Shown here: positions 8,298-15,745 of the stretch, in pieces
Numbering within the stretch: position 1 is the first letter of the stretch
Layout of the letters: each line of letters starts with the position of its first letter
From: Metabacillus malikii
Lineage (GTDB): Bacteria; Bacillota; Bacilli; Bacillales; Bacillaceae
Direction: 5' to 3'
DNA length: 43,714 bases
NCBI RefSeq assembly: GCF_030813355.1
Contig: NZ_JAUSUD010000031.1
Span: 1 to 43,714, forward strand
Program-made: the position numbers and the translations under genes
The notes under the pieces: model-generated
Databases searched by the model: none
What the model saw: only the letters and a program-made list of their open reading frames with translations
Told to the model about the DNA's origin: nothing

Positions 8298-8654
8298 ATG
8301 AAAGACTGGGAGTATAATGAATTATTTGGTGCGATTCAGGAGACATATGAAGAGTTGTTAGATGAAGACAGGGGATATAGGTATGCTATAGCAAAACTAG
8401 CGGATGAATTTGATAACTTAGGTAAGATAGAAGATGTTATTGTTGATACTGCTATTGGAGAAATTGCAATCGGCCATGAGAAAGTTTTTATTGGGCGCAT
8501 TGAAGGTATAATAAAGAGATTAAGCATGTTTAATCCACAAGAAGCAGGAGATGAATTAACATTAGAAGAAATAAAAGACTTATCGAGAAGAATAAATAAA
8601 GTAATAGAAGGACTAAAAAATGTAGAGGTGGATTATAATCCTTCAGCAGAATAA
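8298..8654 (+). CDS. Imm3-like immunity protein for the deaminase tip
   Basis: A 118-residue acidic helical protein beginning with MKDWEYNELFGAIQETYEEL and containing a RYAIAKLADEFDN block. It has a good TTTGGAGGGGA ribosome site. It follows the deaminase tip by 27 bp in both copies of this cassette in the window, which supports a dedicated immunity role. The sequence recalls the Imm3 family, whose genes neighbour deaminase toxins, but that assignment is from memory of the pattern. The second copy (22,107) is broken. Confidence 0.6.
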   Translation: MKDWEYNELFGAIQETYEELLDEDRGYRYAIAKLADEFDNLGKIEDVIVDTAIGEIAIGHEKVFIGRIEGIIKRLSMFNPQEAGDELTLEEIKDLSRRINKVIEGLKNVEVDYNPSAE

Positions 8655-8689
8655 AGGTTAGTGTTTTAGAAAAAGAAATAAGTGTTTGA

Positions 8690-9126
8690 AAGTAAGTACT
8701 TCATGATGGTTGTACCATCATAGAGTATTATGTGCAATGATAGAATAGGAAATGAAGTACGAGCTTAGGCGAGATGACATTTTACTGGGCGATGAATATA
8801 AACACATGGAATGTATATTAAACTAACGAACTCGTACAAACTTGTAAGTTTTAATGTAGTATTTGTTATGAAATATAAAAAGTGTCATATTGTTACTACA
8901 AAACTTACAAATTTATGCTACTTAAAAATAGATGAACTTAAAGCGCTTGATTGTCAATTAAAGACAACAAGTGCTTTTTTGCGTTTTAGCGTAGAAATTT
9001 AAAAAATCACTATAATTTTATAAGTGCATTAAGTGTTAAATTTTTATTGTTGTTTTATAGACTGTAGTGGCTGTGAACAGTGTACGACGATAGTAGAGGA
9101 AAAAATAAAGGGTTGTATTATTTTTT
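8690..9126 (+). repeat. Structured non-coding repeat, copy 1 (upstream of recombinase)
   Basis: About 435 bp, repeated at 14,268 and 15,746. It begins with hairpin ATGATGG-TTGTA-CCATCAT, has a long-range pair GTAAGTTTT/AAAACTTAC and an inner GTAGTA/TACTAC pair, then a terminator (AGCGCTTG...CAAGTGCTTTTTT near 8941-8979), and runs on to a GTGTACGACGATAGTAG block. Differences between copies keep or shift base pairs, as expected of a structured RNA. No protein reading is conserved across the copies. This copy leads into the intact serine recombinase gene, so it may be the leader of that mobile unit. Confidence 0.7.
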
Positions 9127-9194
9127 GAAGTCATCGTAAAGTACGTTTTAACGGATGGACGTTATGCACACGTTATCCTCAAAAAACGGGTAAA

Positions 9195-9222
9195 CGTTAC
9201 AGGGACTTTAATTGCTGTAACG
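9195..9222 (+). promoter_or_regulatory. Hairpin next to the recombinase ribosome site
   Basis: CGTTACAG (9195-9202) and CTGTAACG (9215-9222) pair perfectly and end directly at the GGGAGGG ribosome site of the recombinase gene. This might affect translation or mark a recombinase binding site; the function is inferred. Confidence 0.4.
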
Positions 9223-9234
9223 GGAGGGAGCATT

Positions 9235-10029
9235 ATGAAAGAGAAAGTAGTTGGTTATGTACGTGTTTCAACAGAAGGGCAAGTACGTGAAGGGTATAGT
9301 TTAGCGTATCAAGTAGAAGAAATTGAAAGGTATTGTGACGAAAATAAACTCCAACTGCTTCACATATATGAAGATAGAGGAATCAGTGGAGCGACAGTTG
9401 ATGAAGATGGATTAACTATTGAGCGAGAAGGCTTGCAAGAGCTATTGGCAGATATAGAATATCATCAAGTAAGCCAGGTAATTGTACTGAATACGTCTCG
9501 TTTGTGGCGCTCTAATATGGCAAAAGTATTGATACAACGAGAGTTAAAAAAATACGACGCAGATGTTAAAGCGATTGAGCAGCCAAATTACAGCATATAC
9601 ACACATGAACCAAATGATTTTTTAGTGAATGGCATGTTAGAGCTGTTAGATCAATATCAAAGGCTCGAAATTGCATTAAAGTTGAGTAGAGGCAGAAAGA
9701 AAAAAGCAGAACAAGGTGGCTATACAGGTGGGGGAGTCATGTTTGGCTATACAGTACAGAAAGGGCAAAAAGTATTAGAAGTAGATACCGAGAAAGCGAT
9801 AGTTGTACGGAGACTTTTTGAATTAAGACATTTTTTAAAACATTGGTCACTGTCTCAATTGGCAGAACAGCTTAACATGGAAGGTTATCGAACAGAGAAA
9901 GGGAAACGATTTACAAAAGTACAAGTGAAGCGCATTTTAGACCGTGAAAGCTTTTATCGGGGAATTTATACATATGGGCAAATTCAAGCAAATGGGCAAC
10001 ACCCTGCAATAATTTGTAGGGTTACTTAA
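9235..10029 (+). CDS. Serine recombinase (resolvase/invertase family)
   Basis: A 264-residue protein. Residues 1-about 145 form the resolvase catalytic domain with nucleophile S12 in GYVRVSTEGQ and the conserved NTSRLWRS block. Residues about 160-250 form a recombinase DNA-binding domain (GGVMFGYTVQKGQKVLEV, then a KVQVKRILDRESFYRG block). Related proteins often end shortly after a GQHPAI motif; here that motif is followed by CRVT, probably read from the start of the IS110-like element inserted behind it. It is therefore nearly complete. Fragments of the same gene at 7502 and 13,400 show that this recombinase was repeatedly present at toxin cassette junctions. It could move or rearrange cassettes, but its target site is not visible. 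The ATG is preceded by GGGAGGG. Confidence 0.85.
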   Translation: MKEKVVGYVRVSTEGQVREGYSLAYQVEEIERYCDENKLQLLHIYEDRGISGATVDEDGLTIEREGLQELLADIEYHQVSQVIVLNTSRLWRSNMAKVLIQRELKKYDADVKAIEQPNYSIYTHEPNDFLVNGMLELLDQYQRLEIALKLSRGRKKKAEQGGYTGGGVMFGYTVQKGQKVLEVDTEKAIVVRRLFELRHFLKHWSLSQLAEQLNMEGYRTEKGKRFTKVQVKRILDRESFYRGIYTYGQIQANGQHPAIICRVT

Positions 10030-10165
10030 AAAAGGTGCTCATTTTCTTATAAGTTAGTATGTAACGGTGAAAATGGATAGGCTTTCGTACCAATGCGCAC
10101 CGGAAGGTGAACGCTCGAACTAAGGTTGCCGGCATTTTCATTCCATTGAATAGGAGGATGAGTTA
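10030..10165 (+). ncRNA. Candidate IS110 bridge-RNA region
   Basis: IS110 elements encode a guide (bridge) RNA in the non-coding end upstream of the transposase (established for IS621 and relatives). Here GTGAAAATG (10,067-10,075) can pair with CATTTTCAT (10,133-10,141), enclosing a hairpin CACC-GGAA-GGTG (10,098-10,109) with a GNRA loop extended by GCG/CGC. Position and folding fit, but target-binding loops are not proven. Confidence 0.45.
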
Positions 10166-11407
10166 ATGCACAAACGACAGAAACATTTTTATGTGGGAGT
10201 AGACTTACATAAGCAACACCATGTGGCGGTTATTATTAATTGTTGGCAGGAGAAGTTAGCTGAATTAACAGTTGTAAATAAACCATCTGCTTTCTCCACG
10301 TTTTTACTAGATATTGATAAACTGATGGAAGAAGGATTGACGCCTGTATTTGGCTTAGAAGATGGGAGGCTATGGACGATCGTTAGCGCAGTTTTTAACC
10401 GACCATGGACAAGTTGTAAAAGAAGTAAATCCAGCTCTTTCATACGCTGAACGAAAAAGCCATATGACCACACAAAAGAGTGATAGCTGGGATGCAGAAT
10501 GTGTGGCACGCATATTGGTAAATAAACTAGACCAGTTACCAGACGCTAACCACATGATTTATTTTGGTCGATACAACAACTGGTTAATAGAAGAAATGCA
10601 TTAGTAAAGGCACAAGGGGCTTTAAAGAACCAACTGCATATTCAATTAAGTCACCATTATTCAAGCTATAAAAAGTTTTTTTCAGAAGTAGATGGAAAAA
10701 CAGCATTGGCATTTTGGGAACGATACCCATCTCCACCGAGTTTAGAAGGGGTAAGTGTTAAGCAATTGACCATATTTTTATTAGAAGCTAGTAGCAATAC
10801 ATGTTCGGTGAAAAAAGCGAGTGAAATTTTAAAGTTGGTGAAAGAGGATGGAAACACAGTAAGAGAACACCAAGAAACACGAGACTTTCTAGTAAAGAGC
10901 ATCGTCCGAGACATTTCATTTAAGAAGCAGGAAATGCGCTATGTGGAACGAGAATTAAAAGGGTTAATGAGTTTACTAGACGTTCAATTAGACACGATGC
11001 CAGGCATAGATCTCGTGACAGCTTCAGCTTTAATTGCAGAAATAGGCGATGTACGCCGTTTTCCGAATGCCAACAAATTAGCACGATTTGCGGGTATTGC
11101 GCCTGTTTACTTTGGCTCTGGTGGGAAAGGAAGGGAACAAAAAAGCAAGCAGGGAAATCGGGCGCTACACACTTTATTTTACAACTTAGCGGTACAGCAA
11201 GTACAGGTGGCAAAAGGAAGTAAGCTACCAAGGAACCCAGTATTCCATGCATACTACCAAAGGAAACTAAAAGAAGGCAAAACAAAGGGACAAGCATTGG
11301 TTTGCATTATGAGAAGGCTTGTGAACATTATATACGGTATGATGAAGCACAAAACAACCTATGAATTGCCGATAATAAAAGAGGAAGAAGTATTTAATAA
11401 GGTTTAA
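10166..11407 (+). pseudogene. IS110-family transposase, multiply frameshifted
   Basis: The frame starts with an ATG after AGGAGGATG and reads YVGVDLHKQHH, the first Asp of the DEDD site. It continues to GLEDG, shifts near 10,360 to GGYGRSLAQFL and SDSWDAECVARIL, and shifts again near 10,550 to QQLVNRRNALVKAQGALKNQ. From 10,590 the last frame carries the Transposase_20 part: DTMPGIDLVTASALIAEIGD and FAGIAPVYFGSGGKGREQ with the catalytic Ser region, ending in a basic tail. The original protein would be about 410 residues. Two small deletions break it, so it should be inactive unless supplied in trans. A 3' piece of a second copy survives at 13,319. Confidence 0.85.
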
Positions 11408-11563
11408 GAGCGATTGTTTTTTTATTAGCGGATTTTAACATAGGGTACGGGTAACTTTGCTAATAAGAATTTTGCTTCTAGAGATTTACTAGAATCTCAT
11501 TACGAAAAACATGCAGTTAAAAACAATGAATTCCATGGTGCTTATAGTAATGCAGATGAATAT

Positions 11564-11803
11564 ATGCAAGGTGCTAGGGATGTTATGAGCAGTGGAACAA
11601 AAGTAGGATATCAATATAAAGGTGAAACTCGAACAGGTTACGTGAAATTTATGGGTAACTCTCGTAAGGGGGAAGCAAAATTTGAGTTTGTTGGAACAAA
11701 TGCCAATGGTGATGTTACAACGTATCATGTAAAACGCGGTGAGGATTTATGGAAATTGCTAAATAACAATAAACGGGATAAGACAATTAACCCTTTGGAA
11801 TAA
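11564..11803 (+). CDS. Orphan toxin tip, HxxxKH type, possible BECR-fold RNase
   Basis: An open frame runs from a TAG at 11,441 to 11,803, so the tip really begins at 11,444 with GTGNFANKNFASRDLLESHY. The first ATG (11,564) would give only 79 residues and would lose the ESHYEKHAVKNNEF block. That block, an NADEYMQGARDVM helix, beta strands and the VTTYHVKRGEDLWKLL end look like small secreted RNase toxins of the barnase/EndoU/colicin-like (BECR) kind. This is a resemblance, not a firm assignment. The linker 'GTG' matches the sequence after the seam in other cassettes, but the seam and LXG head were replaced by the IS110 insertion, so it should be silent. Confidence 0.5.
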   Translation: MQGARDVMSSGTKVGYQYKGETRTGYVKFMGNSRKGEAKFEFVGTNANGDVTTYHVKRGEDLWKLLNNNKRDKTINPLE

Positions 11804-11817
11804 GGAGGTAGCTTTTC

Positions 11818-12201
11818 ATGCAATATACTGCAAAATTAATAGGATTAAGTCCTTTAATTGAAGAAGAAGCTGTACTTGAAATTAATGGACAAAGATTAGT
11901 TGCTTTTATCAATAACTGTCCTTTTGAGATAATTCAAGGAGGACAGTACCTAGTTGAAATGGAATTGGCAGTACTTGATGACTTCGTAATTTCTAAGATT
12001 GATTCAGGTGAAAAAGGTATTGAACAGATAGGTGATAGTTTTTCGCATTTTATAAGAGGTACCTTGAATATTGATACTGGTAATATAGACGCAGGCATAA
12101 TATTCGAGGTAGATAGTGAATTTCTTTTCGACTATGGATATCTTCATAATCAAAACGTACAAATTCGGGTAGATAGATTAAGCGTTGATTTTATTGAGTG
12201 A
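11818..12201 (+). CDS. Putative immunity protein (unknown family)
   Basis: A 127-residue acidic, beta-rich soluble protein without recognised domain. It follows the toxin tip by 14 bp with an AAGGAGGTAG ribosome site and is followed directly by the cassette-type terminator, so it is the natural candidate to neutralise the HxxxKH tip. I do not recognise the family. It is intact although its toxin has lost the export head. Confidence 0.55.
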   Translation: MQYTAKLIGLSPLIEEEAVLEINGQRLVAFINNCPFEIIQGGQYLVEMELAVLDDFVISKIDSGEKGIEQIGDSFSHFIRGTLNIDTGNIDAGIIFEVDSEFLFDYGYLHNQNVQIRVDRLSVDFIE

Positions 12202-12212
12202 TATGATGAACG

Positions 12213-12248
12213 AACCTTGATTGGCTAAGTGCCTTTCAAGGTTTTTTC
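12213..12248 (+). terminator. Rho-independent terminator, cassette type
   Basis: AACCTTGA (12,213-12,220) pairs with TCAAGGTT (12,236-12,243), with an inner GGC/GCC pair and a T run. Near-identical to those at 6719 and 12,987. Confidence 0.85.
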
Positions 12249-12254
12249 TTGAAC

Positions 12255-12434
12255 CTATCTATTATGAGAGATTTTGAGAGTTCTGTTCGAGAAGTTGTTG
12301 AAAAAGGTGAGGTTGTAAGATACCAATCAATTCCGATCTATGAGGGCAATAATTTAATGCCTAAAGGTGTTATGTTAAAAGCAAGGGGAACAAATGGTTT
12401 TTCTTTAGATGTTACAATAATAAATAAAAAATAG
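12255..12434 (+). pseudogene. C-terminal fragment of a non-specific endonuclease toxin
   Basis: About 57 codons beginning directly after a terminator, with no start region or catalytic histidine. The text MRDFESSVREVVEKGEVVRY followed by IPIYEGNNLMPKGV resembles the last strands of DNA/RNA non-specific endonuclease toxins (the part after the DxGH site). A TTG at 12,249 could start a 61-residue peptide but has no ribosome site. It is best read as the stub of a toxin tip whose immunity gene follows at 12,447. Confidence 0.5.
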
Positions 12435-12446
12435 GAGTCGATTTAT

Positions 12447-12980
12447 TTGGATAAATTATTTAAAATACTCCCCCCTCCAGAAATTCCACAAAAAACTGGG
12501 GATAAAGAAAAATGGCTAAGATTTTTTGACACTCTTGGTACGGAACTACCTTCAGACTATGTAAAATTTATTGAAACTTATGGTACGGGCGGTATTGACA
12601 ATTTCTTGTGGATATTAACTCCTTTTGTAAACGATGAAAATGTAAATTATCTTGGTAGGCAGAAGGAAATGACAGATGCATATATTCAATCCAAGGAAAA
12701 TTTCCCACAATATTATAAACATGATGTTTACCCTTCAAGTGGGGGGATAATTCCATGGGCATACACTGATAATGGTGACGAATTGTACTGGTTAACAGAT
12801 GGAAAACCTGATGAATGGAAAATTGTAGTGTATGAATCGAGATCACCAGAGAATTATACTTACTCACTTACAATGGTAGAATTTTTATATCAAGTAATAA
12901 TGAAAGAATTAAAATGCAATGCATTCCCTAATGACTTTCCAAGTGATGAAACTACATTTGTTTCAGTAAATGTTGAGTAG
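12447..12980 (+). CDS. SMI1/KNR4 (SUKH) family immunity protein
   Basis: A 177-residue soluble protein starting with TTG at 12,447 behind TAGGAGTCG. The LGTELPSDYVKFIETYGTGGI segment, followed by IIPWAYTDNGDELYWLTDG and the WKIVVYESRS strand, is the SUKH pattern. SUKH proteins are a broad immunity superfamily for nuclease toxins (established). It directly follows the stub of a nuclease tip, so its own toxin has decayed while it stays intact. It is followed by a cassette-type terminator. Confidence 0.8.
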   Translation: MDKLFKILPPPEIPQKTGDKEKWLRFFDTLGTELPSDYVKFIETYGTGGIDNFLWILTPFVNDENVNYLGRQKEMTDAYIQSKENFPQYYKHDVYPSSGGIIPWAYTDNGDELYWLTDGKPDEWKIVVYESRSPENYTYSLTMVEFLYQVIMKELKCNAFPNDFPSDETTFVSVNVE

Positions 12981-12986
12981 TTATTT

Positions 12987-13022
12987 AACCTTGATTGGCT
13001 ATATACCTTTCAAGGTTTTTTA
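12987..13022 (+). terminator. Rho-independent terminator, cassette type
   Basis: AACCTTGA (12,987-12,994) pairs with TCAAGGTT (13,010-13,017) and is followed by a T run. Third member of the repeated cassette terminator set. Confidence 0.85.
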
Positions 13023-13318
13023 ACTTTAAGAACTTTATGGTTAAAAACAAAATCACTTTTGAATCAAAAACTCATGATGGTTAGCAAACTTATGAGATTG
13101 GTTGCAGTGACATTTAAATAAACAACCACACTAACTACTCGATTAATATTTTGTACACCAGAATGACAAAGTTCGTATATTAAAGTAGGAAAGACAAGGG
13201 TTTTGTGGAAGTAAATAAATTATGTGTAGGGCTACTTTAATGATGCTTTCATGAAATTCAGAACTCATTAAGGTATTACCATCATGAAGTTTGGTTTTAA
13301 TACTCGGATAGGGTGACA
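13023..13318. other. Spacer with no recognisable gene
   Basis: About 300 bp of AT-rich DNA without a supported reading frame, RNA or repeat. Scrambled remains of toxin or leader sequence are possible but cannot be aligned by eye. Confidence 0.4.
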
Positions 13319-13400
13319 AGTTGTGAACATTATTTATGGGATGATGAAGCACAAAACAGCCTACGAATTGCCGATGGAGCAAGAAAAAGAAGTAGTTTAA
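13319..13400 (+). pseudogene. 3' end of a second IS110-type transposase
   Basis: Reads VNIIYGMMKHKTAYELP and a stop, almost the same as the end of the transposase at 11,322-11,407. Nothing upstream belongs to the gene. It abuts a recombinase fragment, another sign of repeated rearrangement at this boundary. Confidence 0.8.
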
Positions 13401-13411
13401 TAGGATGGTAA

Positions 13412-13729
13412 ATGGCTGAATTTGGTTACACGAAACAAAAGGGTGATAAGGAGTTAAAGATACATAACGGGCAAGCAGAAGTAGTGAAACAATTATTTCA
13501 ACTTGAACAAAATCACAGAAAATGGTCACTTTATAGGTTGGCAGAAGCACTAAATGACTCTGTTGCACTAGCTCGCCAATTTGGAATGGAGCCTGGTGGG
13601 ATTACCGCGAAAGATATATATAAATATCGAACGAAAAATCAATTAACATGGCATGAAGTAAATGATGTGAAAATAATGCAACTTGTACCGACAGAGAGAA
13701 ATAAAAGATTTGGGCATCTTGGTGAGTAG
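13412..13729 (+). pseudogene. Chimera: serine recombinase fragment fused to HNH/WHH-like toxin tail
   Basis: Residues 1-about 49 (GYTKQKGDKELKI, then KWSLYRLAEALND) match the DNA-binding region of the serine recombinase at 9235. From residue 50 the frame reads ALARQFGMEPGGITAKDIYK and LTWHEVNDVKIMQLVPTE, the end of the HNH/WHH-like toxin also found at 23,490-23,695. A missing G near 13,727 (relative to the HLGGVGE of the other copy) ends the frame early. The remainder (NAGVFEPGGFAKK) is readable in the next frame up to about 13,778. No seam or export domain is present, so this toxin is dead, but its immunity gene follows. Confidence 0.7.
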
Positions 13730-13793
13730 GTGAGAAAAACGCAGGGGTGTTTGAGCCAGGAGGATTTGCTAAAAAATAAAAAGGAGAAGTAAG

Positions 13794-14261
13794 ATGAAAA
13801 TAAATGATGCGGTTTTTGGTGAGCTTGAATATGATTTTGTGTGGTCTAAGGATACTAGCATTAACTTTTTGGGAAATGAAGTTGAGATAGCACTAATAGT
13901 AAAAGGTGATGAGGAAGGTAAGTTTGATGAAGAACAATATGTAGCATATACTTCACTCATGCAAAATTGGGAACAATTACAACAAAGCTTTTTGCAATCA
14001 ATATTAGACTATTACAAACAAGAGCGTCAGGAACTAGGTTATGATATTGAAGTAAATGAAAACTATCCATTAGTCGAAACAACTAATGAAATATTAGAAA
14101 TGATAAGTCTAGATGGGATTGTTGTTCCCTATGCAGGTATTTTTGACGGTCGGGATATTGGAATTACATTTAATTGTACATGGGATACAGAAAATGGGCT
14201 AGGGATTCGTTTGCTAAATGAAAAAGTAACTGAAGTAGGTTATCAAGACGTTGCAATTTAA
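13794..14261 (+). CDS. DUF6985/DUF2004-like immunity protein, copy 1
   Basis: A 155-residue acidic protein with an AAAGGAGAAG ribosome site. It reads VFGELEYDFVW at the start and DIGITFNCTWDTENGLGIRL near the end, a pattern of DUF6985/DUF2004-like proteins (label tentative). Its paralogue at 23,713 sits in the same position behind the same HNH-like toxin, which supports an immunity role. Both genes are intact while both toxins are frameshifted. Confidence 0.65.
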   Translation: MKINDAVFGELEYDFVWSKDTSINFLGNEVEIALIVKGDEEGKFDEEQYVAYTSLMQNWEQLQQSFLQSILDYYKQERQELGYDIEVNENYPLVETTNEILEMISLDGIVVPYAGIFDGRDIGITFNCTWDTENGLGIRLLNEKVTEVGYQDVAI

Positions 14262-14267
14262 AATAGG

Positions 14268-14685
14268 CTGTTAAAAAGTACATACTTCATGATGGTTGTA
14301 CCGTCATAGAGTGTTATGTGTAATGATAGAATAGAAAACGAGGTACGAGCTTAGGCGAGATGATAATTTACTAGGTGATGATGATAAACACATTGAATGT
14401 ATATTAACCTAACGAACTCGTACAAACTCGTAAGTTTTAACGTAGTAGTTGTCACGACATAATAGGTGTCATACTGTTACAATAAAACTTACAAAATTAA
14501 TGCTACTTAAAGCACTTGATTGTCAACTAAAGGCAATAAGTGCTTTTTTGTGTTTTAACCTGAAAGTTTAAAAGAAGATTATAATTTTATAAGTGTATTA
14601 ATTGTTAAATTTTATAGATTGTAATGGCTATGTACAGTATACGACGATAGTAGAAGAAAAAATAAAGGGTTGTGTTATGTTTTGA
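14268..14685 (+). repeat. Structured non-coding repeat, copy 2
   Basis: Matches 8690-9126 over its full length, including the ATGATGG/CCGTCAT hairpin (one pair becomes G-U), the GTAAGTTTTA/TAAAACTTAC pair, the terminator near 14,512-14,548, and the GTATACGACGATAGTAG block at its end. Where copy 1 leads into the serine recombinase, this copy leads into a nuclease toxin tip, so a recombinase gene may have been lost here. Confidence 0.7.
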
Positions 14686-15100
14686 ATTTACAAATGGAAG
14701 AAAAAATAGATTAAAGCCTAATGTTAGATATAAAACGGGAGAGTATGATTACTTTTATGAAACAGATAAATTACAATTAACTGAGAGAGAGAAGAGATTA
14801 TCACATAGCAAAAATACTCTAGGAAAAGTAAAAGGGCAGGATCATGCAGGACATTTGGCTGGTGATAGATTTGGAGGCTCACCTAAAATTGACAATTTAG
14901 TTTCGCAATTATCTGATGTTAATATGAAGCAGTATAAGAAAATTGAAAATGAATGGGCTGCAGCTTTGAAAGAAAAACCCCCTAAAGAAGTAACAGTTGA
15001 TGTTGAAATAATTTATCATGGCAATGATATACGTCCAAAGGAATTTATAGTTAATTACTCGATTGATGGTAAGTCGGACTTCAGAGTTATTAAAAATTGA
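14672..15100 (+). CDS. Orphan DNA/RNA non-specific endonuclease toxin tip
   Basis: A GTG-started frame of 142 residues, weak ribosome site. From residue 7 it matches the tip of the intact LXG toxin at 20,620-21,069: NGRKNRLKPN, then DHAGHLAGDRFGGSPKIDNL with the catalytic His of the Endonuclea_NS_2 family, then NEWAAALKEKPPKEV. Eleven residues present in the other copy (LGRISKFEADN region) are missing, probably by slippage between two GATAA repeats. It lacks LXG head and seam; upstream is the non-coding repeat. It is probably a silent cassette, though the catalytic core is kept. Confidence 0.7.
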   Translation: MLCFEFTNGRKNRLKPNVRYKTGEYDYFYETDKLQLTEREKRLSHSKNTLGKVKGQDHAGHLAGDRFGGSPKIDNLVSQLSDVNMKQYKKIENEWAAALKEKPPKEVTVDVEIIYHGNDIRPKEFIVNYSIDGKSDFRVIKN

Positions 15101-15121
15101 TTTAAGGAGTGAAAAAGTAGT

Positions 15122-15577
15122 ATGAAAGAATTTGAAGATAAATTTAGTGAATTGCAAGCAGATATGATATCTATATGTATGGAATATGTTGAAGATAGGG
15201 CGGATAAGGTGTACGTTTATGCTTCGCGTGAGGAAGGAATTATTTCGGGAAGTTTCTTTTATTGCATTAACAATAAGTATGTAGAACGTCATAAAGTAAA
15301 TGATGCATTGGAAGATGAAGACGAAAGATATGATGTTTCTACTAAAAGACAGTCTATGGTATTACGCATTATATGTGAAGATATTGAGAAAATTGAAGAG
15401 TTATGCAAAGAATATGAGCGTGACATGCCAACTGAGATGAAATTGATATATGATGTTCATAGTGGCAAGTTTAAAGCTCAATATAAGTATGATTTAGTAT
15501 ATACGAATGATGAAGTTAAAACAGCTAGCCATATTGCTGATGAGTGGTTTGAGGAAGTAAAAAATAATAACCTTTAA
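15122..15577 (+). CDS. YezG/DUF600-like immunity protein, copy 1
   Basis: A 151-residue acidic protein behind an AAGGAGTG ribosome site. It follows an Endonuclea_NS_2 toxin tip, as yezG follows the LXG nuclease gene yeeF in B. subtilis, and it has the DUF600 layout: an N-terminal helix (EDKFSELQADMISICMEYVE), a KVYVYASREEG strand pair and a C-terminal DEWFEEV helix. It should block the nuclease. Its paralogue is at 21,075. Confidence 0.75.
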   Translation: MKEFEDKFSELQADMISICMEYVEDRADKVYVYASREEGIISGSFFYCINNKYVERHKVNDALEDEDERYDVSTKRQSMVLRIICEDIEKIEELCKEYERDMPTEMKLIYDVHSGKFKAQYKYDLVYTNDEVKTASHIADEWFEEVKNNNL

Positions 15578-15745
15578 AAAATTTACAGTATAGATATATC
15601 TAAATTGAATTAATAACTCATGAGAGTTTCAGCATCAATTTTGTAGAATAGTATTTGAATAGTGTATAGTGATCAATAAAGATTACAGCATTTGCATACA
15701 GAGGTGACAAAGTATTGCTGTAAATTAATTAGAACATGTTATGAA
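15578..15745. other. AT-rich spacer
   Basis: Short AT-rich spacer between the YezG-like gene and the third non-coding repeat. I see no gene, terminator or repeat in it. Confidence 0.4.

Larger units (their letters stand above)
10022..11441 (+). mobile_element. IS110-family insertion element (decayed)
   Basis: A DEDD transposase reading with at least two frameshifts, preceded by about 135 bp of structured non-coding DNA and without terminal inverted repeats, as usual for IS110. The left end is placed where the recombinase frame leaves its family sequence. The right end is placed where the next toxin linker (GTGNFANKNF) resumes at 11,444. Ends are estimates. The element separates the recombinase gene from a toxin tip. 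Confidence 0.65.

Noticed and set aside
8811-9002. Short plus-strand gene
   Set aside because: It lies inside the structured repeat and is not open in the other two copies; it runs through the internal terminator.
10166-11407. Programmed frameshifting in the IS110-type transposase
   Set aside because: IS110 transposases are normally a single frame, and two separate shifts without a slippery sequence and stem point to decay.
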